Of a stretch of 64,000 nt of DNA, positions 17,478 to 26,317 are shown piece by piece (within the stretch, counting starts at the first letter, position 1; each line of letters opens with the position of its first letter). The DNA comes from Geomonas azotofigens (GTDB lineage Bacteria; Desulfobacterota; Desulfuromonadia; Geobacterales; Geobacteraceae): the NCBI RefSeq assembly GCF_018919395.1, contig NZ_JAHLME010000003.1, positions 964,532 to 1,028,531 of the forward strand. The letters are read 5' to 3'. The notes beneath the pieces are model-generated. The model did no database searches, was not told the origin of the DNA, and worked only from the letters and a program-made list of their open reading frames with translations. Made by a program: the position numbers and the translations under genes.

Positions 17478-18041
17478 ATGTACACTGCAGCCGATCTGAG
17501 AAAAGGGCTTAAGATCACCATCGATAACGAGCCTTACATCATCACTCACTTTGACTTCGCCAAGCCGGGCAAAGGGCAGGCCCTTTACCGCACCAAGATG
17601 AAGAACATGATCACCGGCTCCACCCTGGACCGCACCTACCGCTCCGGTGAGACCTTCGAGCCCGCCAACCTGGAAGACCGCGTGATGCAGTACCTCTACA
17701 AGGAAGACGACCACTACTGCTTCATGGACAACACCACCTTCGAGCAGATCCACATCAGCGAAGACGCCATGGGCGACGCCAAGAACTACCTGATCGACAA
17801 TCTCCAGGTGGACGTGCTCCTGTTCAGGGAGAAGGCGATCGGGGTGGACGTGCCCAACTTCGTCAACCTGCGCGTCGTGCAGACCGACCCCTGGGTCAAG
17901 GGCGACACCTCCGGCAGCGATTCCAAACCCGCCACCGTCGAGACCGGCTACGTGCTGCGCGTGCCGCCGTTCATCGAGGAAGGCGAGCTGATCACCATAG
18001 ACACCCGCACCGGCGAGTACTCCACCAGGGTCAAGGGGTAA
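17478..18041 (+). CDS. efp: elongation factor P
   Basis: 187 residues with the three beta-barrel domains of EF-P. The modification loop KPGKGQA carries the lysine at residue 32 that is beta-lysylated by EpmA. EF-P rescues ribosomes stalled at polyproline stretches. The C-terminal VPPFIEEGELITIDTRTGEYSTRV is typical. An AGAAGAGGAAGAA ribosome site precedes ATG. The 160-base leader contains a 6-bp GCTGCG/CGCAGC hairpin at about 17412-17432. epmA follows after 3 bases. Confidence 0.98.
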   Translation: MYTAADLRKGLKITIDNEPYIITHFDFAKPGKGQALYRTKMKNMITGSTLDRTYRSGETFEPANLEDRVMQYLYKEDDHYCFMDNTTFEQIHISEDAMGDAKNYLIDNLQVDVLLFREKAIGVDVPNFVNLRVVQTDPWVKGDTSGSDSKPATVETGYVLRVPPFIEEGELITIDTRTGEYSTRVKG

Positions 18042-18044
18042 CCG

Positions 18045-18956
18045 ATGTCGGGAAGTTGGCCACTGGCCAGGCGCTCCCAAGCCCTGGCCCAGCGTGGCGC
18101 GATCTTCACCAGGATCAGGATGTTTTTCCAGGAAAAGGGGTATCTCGAAGTCGAGACCCCTTTTCGCATACCTGCTCCCGCCCCCGAGGCCCAGATCGAC
18201 GCCATCCCCAGCGACGGCTGGTTCCTGCAGACCTCGCCCGAACTCTGCATGAAGCGGCTTTTGGCCGCCGGCTACCCGCGCATCTTCCAGATCTGCCGCT
18301 GCTGGCGCGCCGGCGAGCGCGGCTCGCGCCACCTGAGCGAGTTCACCATGCTCGAGTGGTACCGGGCCGAGGCCGACTACCGCGATCTCATGGACGAGAC
18401 CGAGGAGATGGTCAGGGCGGCGGCCGGAATCGACAGCATCACCTACCGCGGCGAAAAAATCGACCTCTCGCTTCCCTGGGAGCGGGTCACCGTCCGAGAC
18501 GCCTTCCTGCGCCATACCGACACCACGGCGGAAGCAGCCCTTGCCGCAGGGACCTTCGACGAAGTCATGGTCGAAGCGATCGAGCCGCGATTGGGGATCG
18601 GCCGCCCCACCTTCATTTACGATTACCCCGCCAGTTGTTCCGCCCTCGCCCGCCTCAATGCCGAGGACCCTTCCGTGGCCGAACGTTTCGAGCTCTACCT
18701 GGGCGGCCTGGAGATCGCCAACGCGTTCTCCGAGCTGATCGATCCGATTGAGCAGCGCGCCCGGTTCGTGGCGGAGGCGGCGCAGCGGGCCAGCGACGGC
18801 AAACAGGGCTACCCCATGCCCGAGAAGTTCCTCGCCGCCCTGGCCGACATGCCGGAAGCAGCCGGCATCGCCCTCGGGCTCGATCGACTGGTGATGGTAC
18901 TGCTCGACGCCGGGAGCATCGACGACGTCGTCGCCTTCACCACCGAGGAGCTTTAA
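18045..18956 (+). CDS. epmA: EF-P lysine--lysine ligase (lysyl-tRNA synthetase-like, GenX/PoxA)
   Basis: 303 residues, matching EpmA: a class II lysyl-tRNA synthetase catalytic core without the anticodon-binding domain. Motif 2-like FQICRCWRAGERGSRHLSEFTMLEW and motif 3-like GIALGLDRLVMVLL are visible. It attaches (R)-beta-lysine to the EF-P loop lysine. The start codon lies 3 bases after the efp stop, so the modifier and its substrate are co-translated. The partner lysine 2,3-aminomutase EpmB is not in the window. Confidence 0.95.
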   Translation: MSGSWPLARRSQALAQRGAIFTRIRMFFQEKGYLEVETPFRIPAPAPEAQIDAIPSDGWFLQTSPELCMKRLLAAGYPRIFQICRCWRAGERGSRHLSEFTMLEWYRAEADYRDLMDETEEMVRAAAGIDSITYRGEKIDLSLPWERVTVRDAFLRHTDTTAEAALAAGTFDEVMVEAIEPRLGIGRPTFIYDYPASCSALARLNAEDPSVAERFELYLGGLEIANAFSELIDPIEQRARFVAEAAQRASDGKQGYPMPEKFLAALADMPEAAGIALGLDRLVMVLLDAGSIDDVVAFTTEEL

Positions 18957-18992
18957 GGGGACTACCCGGTTTTCACCGGAAAGCACCTGCCG

Positions 18993-19030
18993 GCGCCCTC
19001 ACCCCGCCCCTCTCCCGGACGGCGAGGGGG
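18993..19030. repeat. CCCTCTCCC-type palindromic intergenic repeat
   Basis: GCCCTCACCCCGCCCCTCTCCCGG followed by a partly complementary GCGAGGGGG. It is one of several dispersed copies in intergenic spaces of this window (see 22531, 35338, 41595, 57549). Confidence 0.55.
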
Positions 19031-19054
19031 AATCACACACCCTCCCTCGCCCAA

Positions 19055-19086
19055 TCGTCAACCACCTCCTCCGAATTGGTTGACAA
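19055..19086 (+). promoter_or_regulatory. BirA operator upstream of bioB
   Basis: TCGTCAACC and GGTTGACAA are inverted copies separated by 14 bases, matching the biotin-repressor box layout (TTGTAAACC-N14/16-GGTTTACAA). It ends 42 bases before the bioB start codon. Repression of the biotin operon by biotinyl-AMP-loaded BirA is the expected function; birA itself is not in the window. Confidence 0.82.
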
Positions 19087-19128
19087 CTACCTCTCGCGCG
19101 TGCTAAATCACCCGCTGGAGGATCTCTC

Positions 19129-20115
19129 ATGGAAAAATTCATCGCCGAAATAGCTGAAAGAATCATCGCAGGCGGCTCCATCACCCCGGAGGAGGCCGTC
19201 CGCCTCTCCGAAACACAGGGTTCGGAGCTCTTCGACCTGTTCCGCGCCGCAACCCGCGTCAAGGAGCACTTCGTGGGCAACGAGGTGCACCTTTGCTCCA
19301 TCATCAACGCGAAGTCCGGCCGCTGCGCCGAAAACTGCGCCTTCTGCGCCCAGTCCGCGCACCACAGCACCGACGCGCCGGTTTACCCCCTGGTCCAGGA
19401 GGACCAGATGGTGGAGTGCGCCAAGACGGCCGAGACCAACGGCTCCGCCTGCTTCGGCATCATCACCAGCGGCACCACGGTGAAGGGGCAGGAACTGGAA
19501 CAGATCCTCGCCGCCCTGCGCCGCATCCGCAAGGAAACATCCATTCTCCCCTCCTGCTCCCTCGGCATCATCGACGAGGAGACCGCCCTGAAGCTCAAGG
19601 AAGCCGGGATGGACACCTACCACCACAACCTGGAGACCGCTGAGAGCTTCTTCCCCAACATCTGCACCACGCACGAGTACCAGGAAGACGTCAATACCGT
19701 CCGCGCCGTCAAGAAAGCCGGCGTCAAGGTCTGCTCCGGCGGCATCTTCGGCATGGGCGAGAGCGCGGCGCAGCGCGTGGAGATGGCCTTCACGCTGAAG
19801 GAACTCGACGTCGACTCGGTGCCGATGAACTTTCTGAACCCCATCGAGGGGACCAGGCTCGAGGGGGCCCGCAACATCACCGCCCGGGAGTGCCTGCAGA
19901 CGATCGCCATCTACCGCCTGATCCTGCCGCAGAAAAGAATCACCATCTGCGGCGGGCGGGAAAAGAACCTGCGCGACCTGCAGTCCTGGATCTTCTTCGC
20001 CGGCGCCAACGGCACCATGATCGGCAACTACCTGACCACCCTGGGGCGCAACGTCGACACCGATCTGACCATGTTCAGCGATCTCGGCCTCAACACGGTG
20101 ATGTGCGCGCACTAA
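19129..20115 (+). CDS. bioB: biotin synthase
   Basis: 328 residues. A radical SAM enzyme that inserts sulfur into dethiobiotin to make biotin. The SAM-cluster motif CAENCAFC (Cys66, Cys70, Cys73) and the second-cluster region (SGGIFGMGES, NFLNPIEGT) are present, and RITICGGRE near the C terminus is typical. The TGGAGG ribosome site is clear. It is the first gene of bioB-bioD-bioA, under a BirA box. Confidence 0.98.
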   Translation: MEKFIAEIAERIIAGGSITPEEAVRLSETQGSELFDLFRAATRVKEHFVGNEVHLCSIINAKSGRCAENCAFCAQSAHHSTDAPVYPLVQEDQMVECAKTAETNGSACFGIITSGTTVKGQELEQILAALRRIRKETSILPSCSLGIIDEETALKLKEAGMDTYHHNLETAESFFPNICTTHEYQEDVNTVRAVKKAGVKVCSGGIFGMGESAAQRVEMAFTLKELDVDSVPMNFLNPIEGTRLEGARNITARECLQTIAIYRLILPQKRITICGGREKNLRDLQSWIFFAGANGTMIGNYLTTLGRNVDTDLTMFSDLGLNTVMCAH

Positions 20116-20150
20116 ACCACGACCGCTTGCCCCCTCGCTCATAAGGACAT

Positions 20151-20212
20151 CCCCTCTACCCCCGGGAGAGGGATGGGGCAACCGGCAGGGCGAATGATTA
20201 TTCGCCCCTACA
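20151..20212. repeat. intergenic palindromes between bioB and bioD
   Basis: CCCCTCTACCCCCGGGAGAGGG (20151-20172) is followed by GGGCGAATGATTATTCGCCC (20188-20207) plus CTACA. The second palindrome is the inverse of the element found twice at 41463-41546 (TGTAGGGGCGAATAATCATTCGCCC). Confidence 0.65.
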
Positions 20213-20241
20213 GGTGAACCTGACTGAAAGGAAAACAGCAC

Positions 20242-20961
20242 ATGCCTGCCAAAAGCATCTTCATCACCGGCACCGATACCGGTGTGGGAAAAACCATAGC
20301 GTCCGCCACCATCGCCATGCTGCTGCGCCGGATGGGCCATAGCGTCGGCGTCATGAAACCGGTCACCAGCGGCTGCATCGAGCGCGACGGCGCCCTCATC
20401 TCCGAGGACGCCGAGCTGCTCGCCTTCGCGGCCGGCGTCCCGGTCACCGAGGACTCCGCCCCCTACCTGCTCCGTGCGCCCTTGGCGCCTTCCGTCTCCG
20501 CCACACAGGACGGTGTGCGTATCAGTTTCGACGTCATCAAGGAGGCGTACCAACGGCTCGCGGCCCAGTACGACTTCGTCATCGTCGAAGGGGCCGGCGG
20601 CCTGATGGTTCCCCTGGCCGGGGGACTGCTGGTGGCAGACCTTGCCCTGCACCTGAACCTCCCCATCGCCGTGGTCGCCCGCCCCAACCTGGGCACCATC
20701 AACCACACCCTGCTCACCACCTTCACCGCGCGCACGCTCGGGCTCAAGGTGAAGGGTGTCATCGTGAACCGGTACCCGGACACTCCCGACCAGGCGGAGT
20801 CCTACGCGCCGCACATGATCGACTCCCTCTCCGGGGCGCAACTCCTCGGCCTTTTCCCCGATCTCCAGGGCGAGGGCGAGCGGGACGTGGTCACCAAGCT
20901 GGCCGACCGCCTGCTGCAGATGCCGGCTACCGGGATCATGCTCAGGGAGATGTTTGAATGA
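20242..20961 (+). CDS. bioD: dethiobiotin synthetase
   Basis: 239 residues. It closes the ureido ring of dethiobiotin from diaminopelargonic acid, CO2 and ATP. The P-loop GTDTGVGKT is at residues 10-18, MKPVTSGC carries the substrate-binding lysine region, and VEGAGGLMVPL is the switch-like second motif. It lies between bioB and bioA on the same strand. Confidence 0.97.
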   Translation: MPAKSIFITGTDTGVGKTIASATIAMLLRRMGHSVGVMKPVTSGCIERDGALISEDAELLAFAAGVPVTEDSAPYLLRAPLAPSVSATQDGVRISFDVIKEAYQRLAAQYDFVIVEGAGGLMVPLAGGLLVADLALHLNLPIAVVARPNLGTINHTLLTTFTARTLGLKVKGVIVNRYPDTPDQAESYAPHMIDSLSGAQLLGLFPDLQGEGERDVVTKLADRLLQMPATGIMLREMFE

Positions 20962-21034
20962 CAGGAACCCGTTCTACGTTCTAGCGTTCTACGTTGACGG
21001 CTTTACATCTTTGACGGAGACTTCATCCTGCCGT

Positions 21035-21079
21035 GCCACCGCTTGATGCCACAAAAGGCGCGGCGGTGGCTCTTTTTTT
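21035..21079 (+). terminator. intrinsic terminator directly before the bioA ribosome site
   Basis: GCCACCGC (21035-21042) and GCGGTGGC (21063-21070) form an 8-bp stem followed by TCTTTTTTT. The bioA ribosome site GGAGG begins at the very end of the T run. The hairpin lies within the bio gene run, so it would lower bioA expression relative to bioBD or make it conditional. Confidence 0.75.
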
Positions 21080-21089
21080 GGAGGACAAA

Positions 21090-22451
21090 ATGGTCGAACT
21101 GGATACCGAAACACTCAGACGCTACGACAGCGAATACCTCTGGCACCCCTTCACCCAGATGAGCGAATGGGAAAACGCGGAGAACATCATCATCACCAGG
21201 GGTGAAGGCTCCTACATCATCGACTCCGACGGTAACCGCTACCTGGACGGCGTCGCCGCCATCTGGACCAACGTGCACGGCCACTGCCGCAAGGAGATCA
21301 ACGAGGCGGTCAAGGAACAAGTGGACCGCCTGGAGCACTCCACCCTCCTCGGGCTTTCCAACGACCGGGCCGCGCTCCTTGCCAAGCGCCTGATCGACAT
21401 CGCTCCCCCGGGCCTCGCCAAGGTCTTCTACTCCGACAATGGCTCCACCGCCGTCGAAATCGGCGTGAAGATGGCCTTCCAGTACCAGCAGCAGACCGGC
21501 AACACCAAGAAGCAGAAGTTCATCCGCTTCGACAACGCCTACCACGGCGACACGGTCGGCTCGATGAGCGTGGGCGGCATCGCCATCTACCACGAGGTCT
21601 ACGCCCCCCTGCTCTTCCCCACCATCAAGGCCCCCTCCCCCTACTGCTACCGCTGCGCCCTTTCCCCGGAAGGTGACTGCCACAGCTGCGGCCTCTTGTG
21701 CCTGCAGGAGCTCGAGCGGCTCATGAAGGAGCACGCGCACGAACTGGCGGGACTCGTGATCGAGCCTTCGGTGCAGGGAGCCGGCGGCATGATCGTGCAG
21801 CCTCCCGGCTTCGTGAAAGGGGTGCGAGAACTCTGCGACCGCTACGACGTCCTCATGATCGCCGACGAGGTCGCGGTCGGCTTCGGCCGTACCGGCGCCA
21901 TGTTCGCCTGCGGCAAGGAAGGGGTGACGCCGGACATCATGGCGATATCCAAAGGGATCTCGGCGGGCTACCTGCCGCTTGCAGCAACCCTCACCACCCG
22001 CAAGGTCTACGACGCCTTCTGGGGCGCCTACAGCGAACTGAAGACCTTCTTCCACGGCCACACCTTCACCGGCAACCCGATCGCCTGCGCCGCGGCCCTC
22101 GCCAGCCTCGACCTGTTCGAATCGGAGCGCCTGCTGGAGCAGCTCCCCGGGAAGATCGACTACCTCCAGGACCGCCTGCAGCGTCTCATGGAGCTGACCC
22201 ACGTGGGCGACGTGCGCCAGGAAGGGATGATCGCCGGCATCGAGCTGGTCCGCGACCGGCACAGCCGCGACCCGTACCCGTGGGAGGAGCGCGTCGGCGT
22301 GCGCGTCTGCCTGGAAGCGAGAAAGCGCGGGATCTTCATCCGTCCCCTGGGGAACGTGATCGTCGTGTTCCCTCCCCTCTCCATCTCCCTCGACGAGCTT
22401 GCCATCCTCATGGACGGCATCGAGTCCTCCATCCGCGACGTCACCGAATAA
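21090..22451 (+). CDS. bioA: adenosylmethionine--8-amino-7-oxononanoate aminotransferase
   Basis: 453 residues from ATG 21090, chosen because GGAGG precedes it and because the longer start would place a terminator hairpin in the coding sequence. A class III PLP aminotransferase that makes 7,8-diaminopelargonate. SEYLWHPFTQMSEW is the BioA N-terminal signature. IADEVAVGFGRTG and ISKGISAGYLPL (PLP lysine) are present. HCHSCGLLCLQE-like cysteines in the insert (CYRCALSPEGDCHSCGLLC) recall the four-cysteine insert of the longer BioA subgroup. Confidence 0.97.
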   Translation: MVELDTETLRRYDSEYLWHPFTQMSEWENAENIIITRGEGSYIIDSDGNRYLDGVAAIWTNVHGHCRKEINEAVKEQVDRLEHSTLLGLSNDRAALLAKRLIDIAPPGLAKVFYSDNGSTAVEIGVKMAFQYQQQTGNTKKQKFIRFDNAYHGDTVGSMSVGGIAIYHEVYAPLLFPTIKAPSPYCYRCALSPEGDCHSCGLLCLQELERLMKEHAHELAGLVIEPSVQGAGGMIVQPPGFVKGVRELCDRYDVLMIADEVAVGFGRTGAMFACGKEGVTPDIMAISKGISAGYLPLAATLTTRKVYDAFWGAYSELKTFFHGHTFTGNPIACAAALASLDLFESERLLEQLPGKIDYLQDRLQRLMELTHVGDVRQEGMIAGIELVRDRHSRDPYPWEERVGVRVCLEARKRGIFIRPLGNVIVVFPPLSISLDELAILMDGIESSIRDVTE

Positions 22452-22530
22452 AACTTCGATCCGCAGCACCGATAAAAAGCGCTGGCATCCGGTAAATTCA
22501 TCCAGTACTATAATCGACTTCGCCTCTGGT

Positions 22531-22641
22531 CCCCTCTCCCGCCGGGAGAGGGGCAGGGGTGAGGGCGTCGCCATCTGCGCCAACGTTGCCGACAGCATCC
22601 CTCGCCCGCCCTGCGGGCACCCTCTCCCGGAGGGCGAGGGG
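22531..22641. repeat. two CCCTCTCCC-type palindromic repeats
   Basis: CCCCTCTCCCGCCGGGAGAGGGG (22531-22553) is a near-perfect palindrome, and a second, longer copy at 22599-22641 combines a CGCCC/GGGCG palindrome with CCCTCTCCCGGAGGGCGAGGGG. Both lie between bioA and the TatD-radical SAM gene and could also serve as terminators. Confidence 0.7.
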
Positions 22642-22716
22642 ATGGTCGGCGCCACTCACCAATCGGCAACATCACCAACCGGAGCAGGTTTCCGCTTGCG
22701 TTTCAAGGAGTACTTC

Positions 22717-24093
22717 ATGGAACTGATCGACAGCCATTCCCACATATACGGCGCTGAATTCGCTGAGGATTTCGAGGAGATGATGGACCGGGCCCGGGAG
22801 GCGGGGGTCGGCACCATCATGGCCGTCGGCGCCGACATGGAGTCGAGCCGCGAGGCGGTGGCGCTGGCTGCAAGGCGCCCGAACATCTACTGCTCGGTGG
22901 GGATCCACCCTCACGACGCGGCCGGGGTGACCGAGGCGGACTACCAGGCCGCGCGCGAACTGGCCCTGGGGAACCCCAAGGTGGTCGCCATCGGCGAGGT
23001 GGGGCTCGACTTCTTCCGCGACCGTTCGCCCCGCCCGGCCCAGGAGGAGGTGTTCCGGCGCTTCATCCGGATGGCCCGCGAGCTCTCGCTGCCGCTCATC
23101 ATCCACGACCGTGACGCCCATGACCGCATCGTCGCCATCCTCAAGGAGGAAAAGGCCCACGAGGTGGGAGGGGTGCTGCACTGCTTCTCGGGAGATCTCG
23201 CCATGGCGCAGGAGTGCATCGAGATGAACTTCATGATTTCCATTCCCGGCACCGTCACCTACCCCTCCAACGAGGCGCTCAGGGAGGTGGTCCGGGGGGT
23301 GAAGATCGAGAAGCTCATGGTGGAGACCGACGCCCCCTACCTCACCCCGGTGCCGCACCGGGGCAAGAGGAACGAGCCGGCCTATGTCAGATTCGCGGCG
23401 GAGCGGATCGCGGAGCTGAAGGGGCTCTCGCCGGAGGACGTCGGCCGCATCACCTCGTTCAATACCCGCAGGCTGTTCGGGATCGAGGAGGCTGCGCAGG
23501 AAGACACCATCGCCTACAAGATCCGCAACTCGCTCTACCTCAACATCACCAACCGCTGCTCGAACCGCTGCACCTTCTGCCCGAAGTTCGAGGAGTTGTC
23601 GGTCAAGGGACACGAGCTGAAGCTCTCGCACGAGCCGAATTTCGCCGAGGTGATCGCCGCCGTGGATGCCGCATCGGAGTACGACGAGGTGGTATTCTGC
23701 GGGTTCGGTGAGCCGTTGATCAGGCTGGACCTGGTCAAGGAGGTGGCCGCCGAGCTGAAGCGGCGCGGATTACGGGTGAGGATCAACACGGACGGCCAGG
23801 CGAACCTGGTGCACGGCCGCAACATCCTGCCGGAACTGAGCGGGCTGGTGGACGCCCTGTCGGTGAGCCTGAACGCGGCCAACGCCGCCGACTACGACAG
23901 GCTCTGCAACACCCCGTTCGGCGCGGCGGGTTTCGCCGGCGTGTGCGATTTTCTGAGGGAGGCTCCCAAGCACGTGCCCCAGGTGACCGCGAGCGTGGTG
24001 ACGGTACCCGGCCTCGACGTGGACCATGTCCGCGAACTCGCCCTGTCGCTCGGGGTCGAGTTCCGGGAGCGGGAGTATTCCGAGGTCGGCTAG
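22717..24093 (+). CDS. TatD-family metal-dependent hydrolase fused to a radical SAM domain
   Basis: 458 residues from ATG 22717 behind AAGGAG. Residues 1-255 are a complete TatD nuclease: His7 and His9 (DSHSHIYG), GEVGLDFFRD, IIHDRDAHD, LHCFSGD and VETDAPYLTPVPHRGKRNEP. Residues from about 268 form a compact radical SAM domain with Cys281, Cys285 and Cys288 (NRCSNRCTFC), CGFGEPLIR and RINTDGQ. Radical SAM proteins linked to TatD are a recognised family (TIGR04038-type) often encoded next to tatD; here the two are one polypeptide. The radical SAM substrate is unknown. The stop codon shares CTAG with the convergent kinase gene. Confidence 0.92.
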   Translation: MELIDSHSHIYGAEFAEDFEEMMDRAREAGVGTIMAVGADMESSREAVALAARRPNIYCSVGIHPHDAAGVTEADYQAARELALGNPKVVAIGEVGLDFFRDRSPRPAQEEVFRRFIRMARELSLPLIIHDRDAHDRIVAILKEEKAHEVGGVLHCFSGDLAMAQECIEMNFMISIPGTVTYPSNEALREVVRGVKIEKLMVETDAPYLTPVPHRGKRNEPAYVRFAAERIAELKGLSPEDVGRITSFNTRRLFGIEEAAQEDTIAYKIRNSLYLNITNRCSNRCTFCPKFEELSVKGHELKLSHEPNFAEVIAAVDAASEYDEVVFCGFGEPLIRLDLVKEVAAELKRRGLRVRINTDGQANLVHGRNILPELSGLVDALSVSLNAANAADYDRLCNTPFGAAGFAGVCDFLREAPKHVPQVTASVVTVPGLDVDHVRELALSLGVEFREREYSEVG

Positions 24094-26174
24094 GGGGCGT
24101 CGGCCGGCGGGAGCGTGAAGTAGAAGGTCGCGCCCCTGCCCGGCTTCCCCTCGCCCCACACCTTGCCCCCCATCCGCTCCAGCATGCGCCGCACCATGGA
24201 GAGCCCGAGGCCGTGGCCGGCGAAGCGGCCGCCGTCGTGCAGTTTCCGGAACGGAACGAAGAGTTTCCCCGCCTGGGCCATGTCGAACCCCTCCCCGTTG
24301 TCTTTCACGTAGCAGACCCCGTCGTTGCGGCCGAAAGCGATCCTGGTGCAGCTCTTCAGGGCGCTGTACTTCCAGGCGTTCCCCAGCAGGTTTTCCATCA
24401 CGCTCTCCAGCAGCCTCTCGTCGCCGGTGACCAGCACGCCGTCCTCAATGTCAAGCTCCACCTCCCGTTTCGGATCGGTGACCCTCAATTCGCCCAGGAT
24501 GCGCCGGGCCAGCAGGCTCAGGTCGACGGGCTGCAGGACCGGGAGCACCGAGTTCACCTCGGAGAAATCAAGCATCCGGTCCAGGGTCTGCTCCATCCGC
24601 TCGCCGCCGCTGATGATGCTGGCCAGGTACTCCTTGCCGGCGTCGTCGAGCCGGTCCCCGTAGCCTTCCCGCAACAGTTCGCCATAGCCGTAGATCACCC
24701 GTAACGGGGTGCGCAGGTCGTGAGAGACCGAGTCGTAGAGGAACTCGAGCTCGGCGTAGGCCTGGGTCAACTCCGAGGTCCGTTCCGCCACGCGCCGCTC
24801 AAGGTGTTCCGAGGCTTTCCGGAGCTGTTCCGACAACCTCCTCTCGTTGGCGAAGCGCATCGCATTGCGGACGCTGACCCCGATCACCGGCGCGATCCCC
24901 TGTATCAGGTTGAGATCGCTTTGCAGCAATCCCCCTTCCCGGCTGGCGTCGTCGACGGCAAGCACCCCCACCGCTTCCCCTTCGCAGACGATGGGCGCGC
25001 AGATGAAGGACCGGACCCCGAGCGCACGGATCAGCGCGTAGTTCTCCGGCACCGCCTGCCCCCGGATCTGCTCGATGTCGTCGATCAGCACCGGCCGCTG
25101 GGTATTGAAACAGGTGACCAGCACGCCGCTGGGCGCCGCTCCGAATAGCGGGAACTCGATGGCGCGGACCCGCTCCTCGTCTTCCGGGGCCAGCCCGAAA
25201 CAGCCCCGCAGCACCAGGACGTTACGCTGGGGGTCGAGCAGGACCACGATGCCCCTGCCGTACCCCAACCGCTTATGCAGCACCTGGTTGACGCTGGAGA
25301 CGATTTCGCCGAGCTCGGTCCTGGTCGAGACTACCTGGCCGATTTCGTTGACGGCGAGGGCGCGGTCGAAATTCTCCTGGACCTGGGAGAGGAGCCGGTC
25401 GCTGGAGTTGCGCATACTGGTGAGCGAGGAAAGCAGGGCCTTGCGCTCGAAGTGGTGGCTCAGCAGGGTGAAGACGAGGTACGACAGGAGCGCCAGAAAG
25501 AGGGCCGGCGCCAAGATCGTCGGGCTCCAGTACAGCGCGCCCAAAAGGCCGGCGAGCAAAAGCAGCGAGCAGGTGCGCTGCGCGAGCAGTAACCGCGAGG
25601 TCAGCGACGGCCGCCACCGGATCAGGTAGCGACACACCTCTCCCCCCTTGAAGACGCACTCGGGGTGCTCGATCTCGGGAAAGTCGTGGTCGAAAAGCAG
25701 GAAGGCCGCCTCGAAGAAGCCGGTCCGGTTCTCGCACTGGCGCGGGTTTTCCCGTACGCCCTCCCGGAAGGCGACGGTGAGCTCGATTTCCCGGGGCCCG
25801 ATCTTGCGGGCACTGCAGCGTGAGGAACGGGTGAACCGGGGGGCTATCTTGTTGATGAAGTAGAAGATGTACTCGGGGCCGACCATGCCGAGAAAGAAGG
25901 ACCTCAGGGGCCCCAGCACCTCCGGCGACGCGGCGTAGCGGCCAGCCTCGCGGGCTATCCCCTGGTCACCGGTCACCTGTACCAGTTGGTCGTGAAAGCG
26001 GTCCACCTGGCGCTGGCTGAACCACTGCCCCGGGTCGGACACCTCATGCTGTTTCATGCCGGCATGGGCAAGCAGCGCCAACGTATCGACGTGGGGGTAC
26101 TTTTTCCGAAGCAGCTTCAGGTAGGAATCAAAAATGCGGCTGTTATAGAGGGGAGTGTCTGGGGACGTGGGCAT
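24090..26174 (-). CDS. sensor histidine kinase with V4R-like sensory domain and GAF domain
   Basis: 694 residues from ATG 26174 (AAAGG upstream). The N-terminal 200 residues are a V4R-like module ending in EHPECVFKGGEVCRYLIRW, a possible metal-binding CxxxGxxxC pattern. Two hydrophobic segments follow (about 205-245), then a GAF domain (about 280-450), a coiled coil, a HisKA domain (SHDLRTPLRVIYGY) and an ATPase domain with NLLGNAWKYS, DNGEGFD and GHGLGLSMV. It should autophosphorylate and pass phosphate to a response regulator not obvious nearby. The sensory module is clearly homologous to that of the HD-GYP protein at 31097-33028. Confidence 0.88.
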   Translation of the reverse strand: MPTSPDTPLYNSRIFDSYLKLLRKKYPHVDTLALLAHAGMKQHEVSDPGQWFSQRQVDRFHDQLVQVTGDQGIAREAGRYAASPEVLGPLRSFFLGMVGPEYIFYFINKIAPRFTRSSRCSARKIGPREIELTVAFREGVRENPRQCENRTGFFEAAFLLFDHDFPEIEHPECVFKGGEVCRYLIRWRPSLTSRLLLAQRTCSLLLLAGLLGALYWSPTILAPALFLALLSYLVFTLLSHHFERKALLSSLTSMRNSSDRLLSQVQENFDRALAVNEIGQVVSTRTELGEIVSSVNQVLHKRLGYGRGIVVLLDPQRNVLVLRGCFGLAPEDEERVRAIEFPLFGAAPSGVLVTCFNTQRPVLIDDIEQIRGQAVPENYALIRALGVRSFICAPIVCEGEAVGVLAVDDASREGGLLQSDLNLIQGIAPVIGVSVRNAMRFANERRLSEQLRKASEHLERRVAERTSELTQAYAELEFLYDSVSHDLRTPLRVIYGYGELLREGYGDRLDDAGKEYLASIISGGERMEQTLDRMLDFSEVNSVLPVLQPVDLSLLARRILGELRVTDPKREVELDIEDGVLVTGDERLLESVMENLLGNAWKYSALKSCTRIAFGRNDGVCYVKDNGEGFDMAQAGKLFVPFRKLHDGGRFAGHGLGLSMVRRMLERMGGKVWGEGKPGRGATFYFTLPPADAP

Positions 26175-26303
26175 CCGTAACCTTTCGGGCATCGATGGCG
26201 CAGGATTTTACCGGTATCGCGGGCGAGAATCAATCAGTTTGTGCGCGCGTTTTGGGTACGACTACCCCCATCCGCGGACCCCGCCACTCCTTCTCGCAAA
26301 AAA

Positions 26304-26317
26304 CACATTAGAATGTG
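26304..26317. promoter_or_regulatory. inverted repeat in the divergent spacer of the kinase and GGDEF genes
   Basis: CACATT-AG-AATGTG is a perfect 6-bp inverted repeat in the 436-base spacer between two divergent genes, where a shared operator could sit. A 12-base palindrome TCCGGATCCGGA lies at about 26378-26389. No gene or known riboswitch is recognised in the spacer. Confidence 0.35.

Noticed and set aside
24090..26174. Heme-NO-binding (H-NOX) assignment for the shared sensory domain
   Set aside because: The heme-ligand histidine and the YxSxR motif of H-NOX are not visible; the CxxxGxxxC pattern fits a V4R-like domain better.
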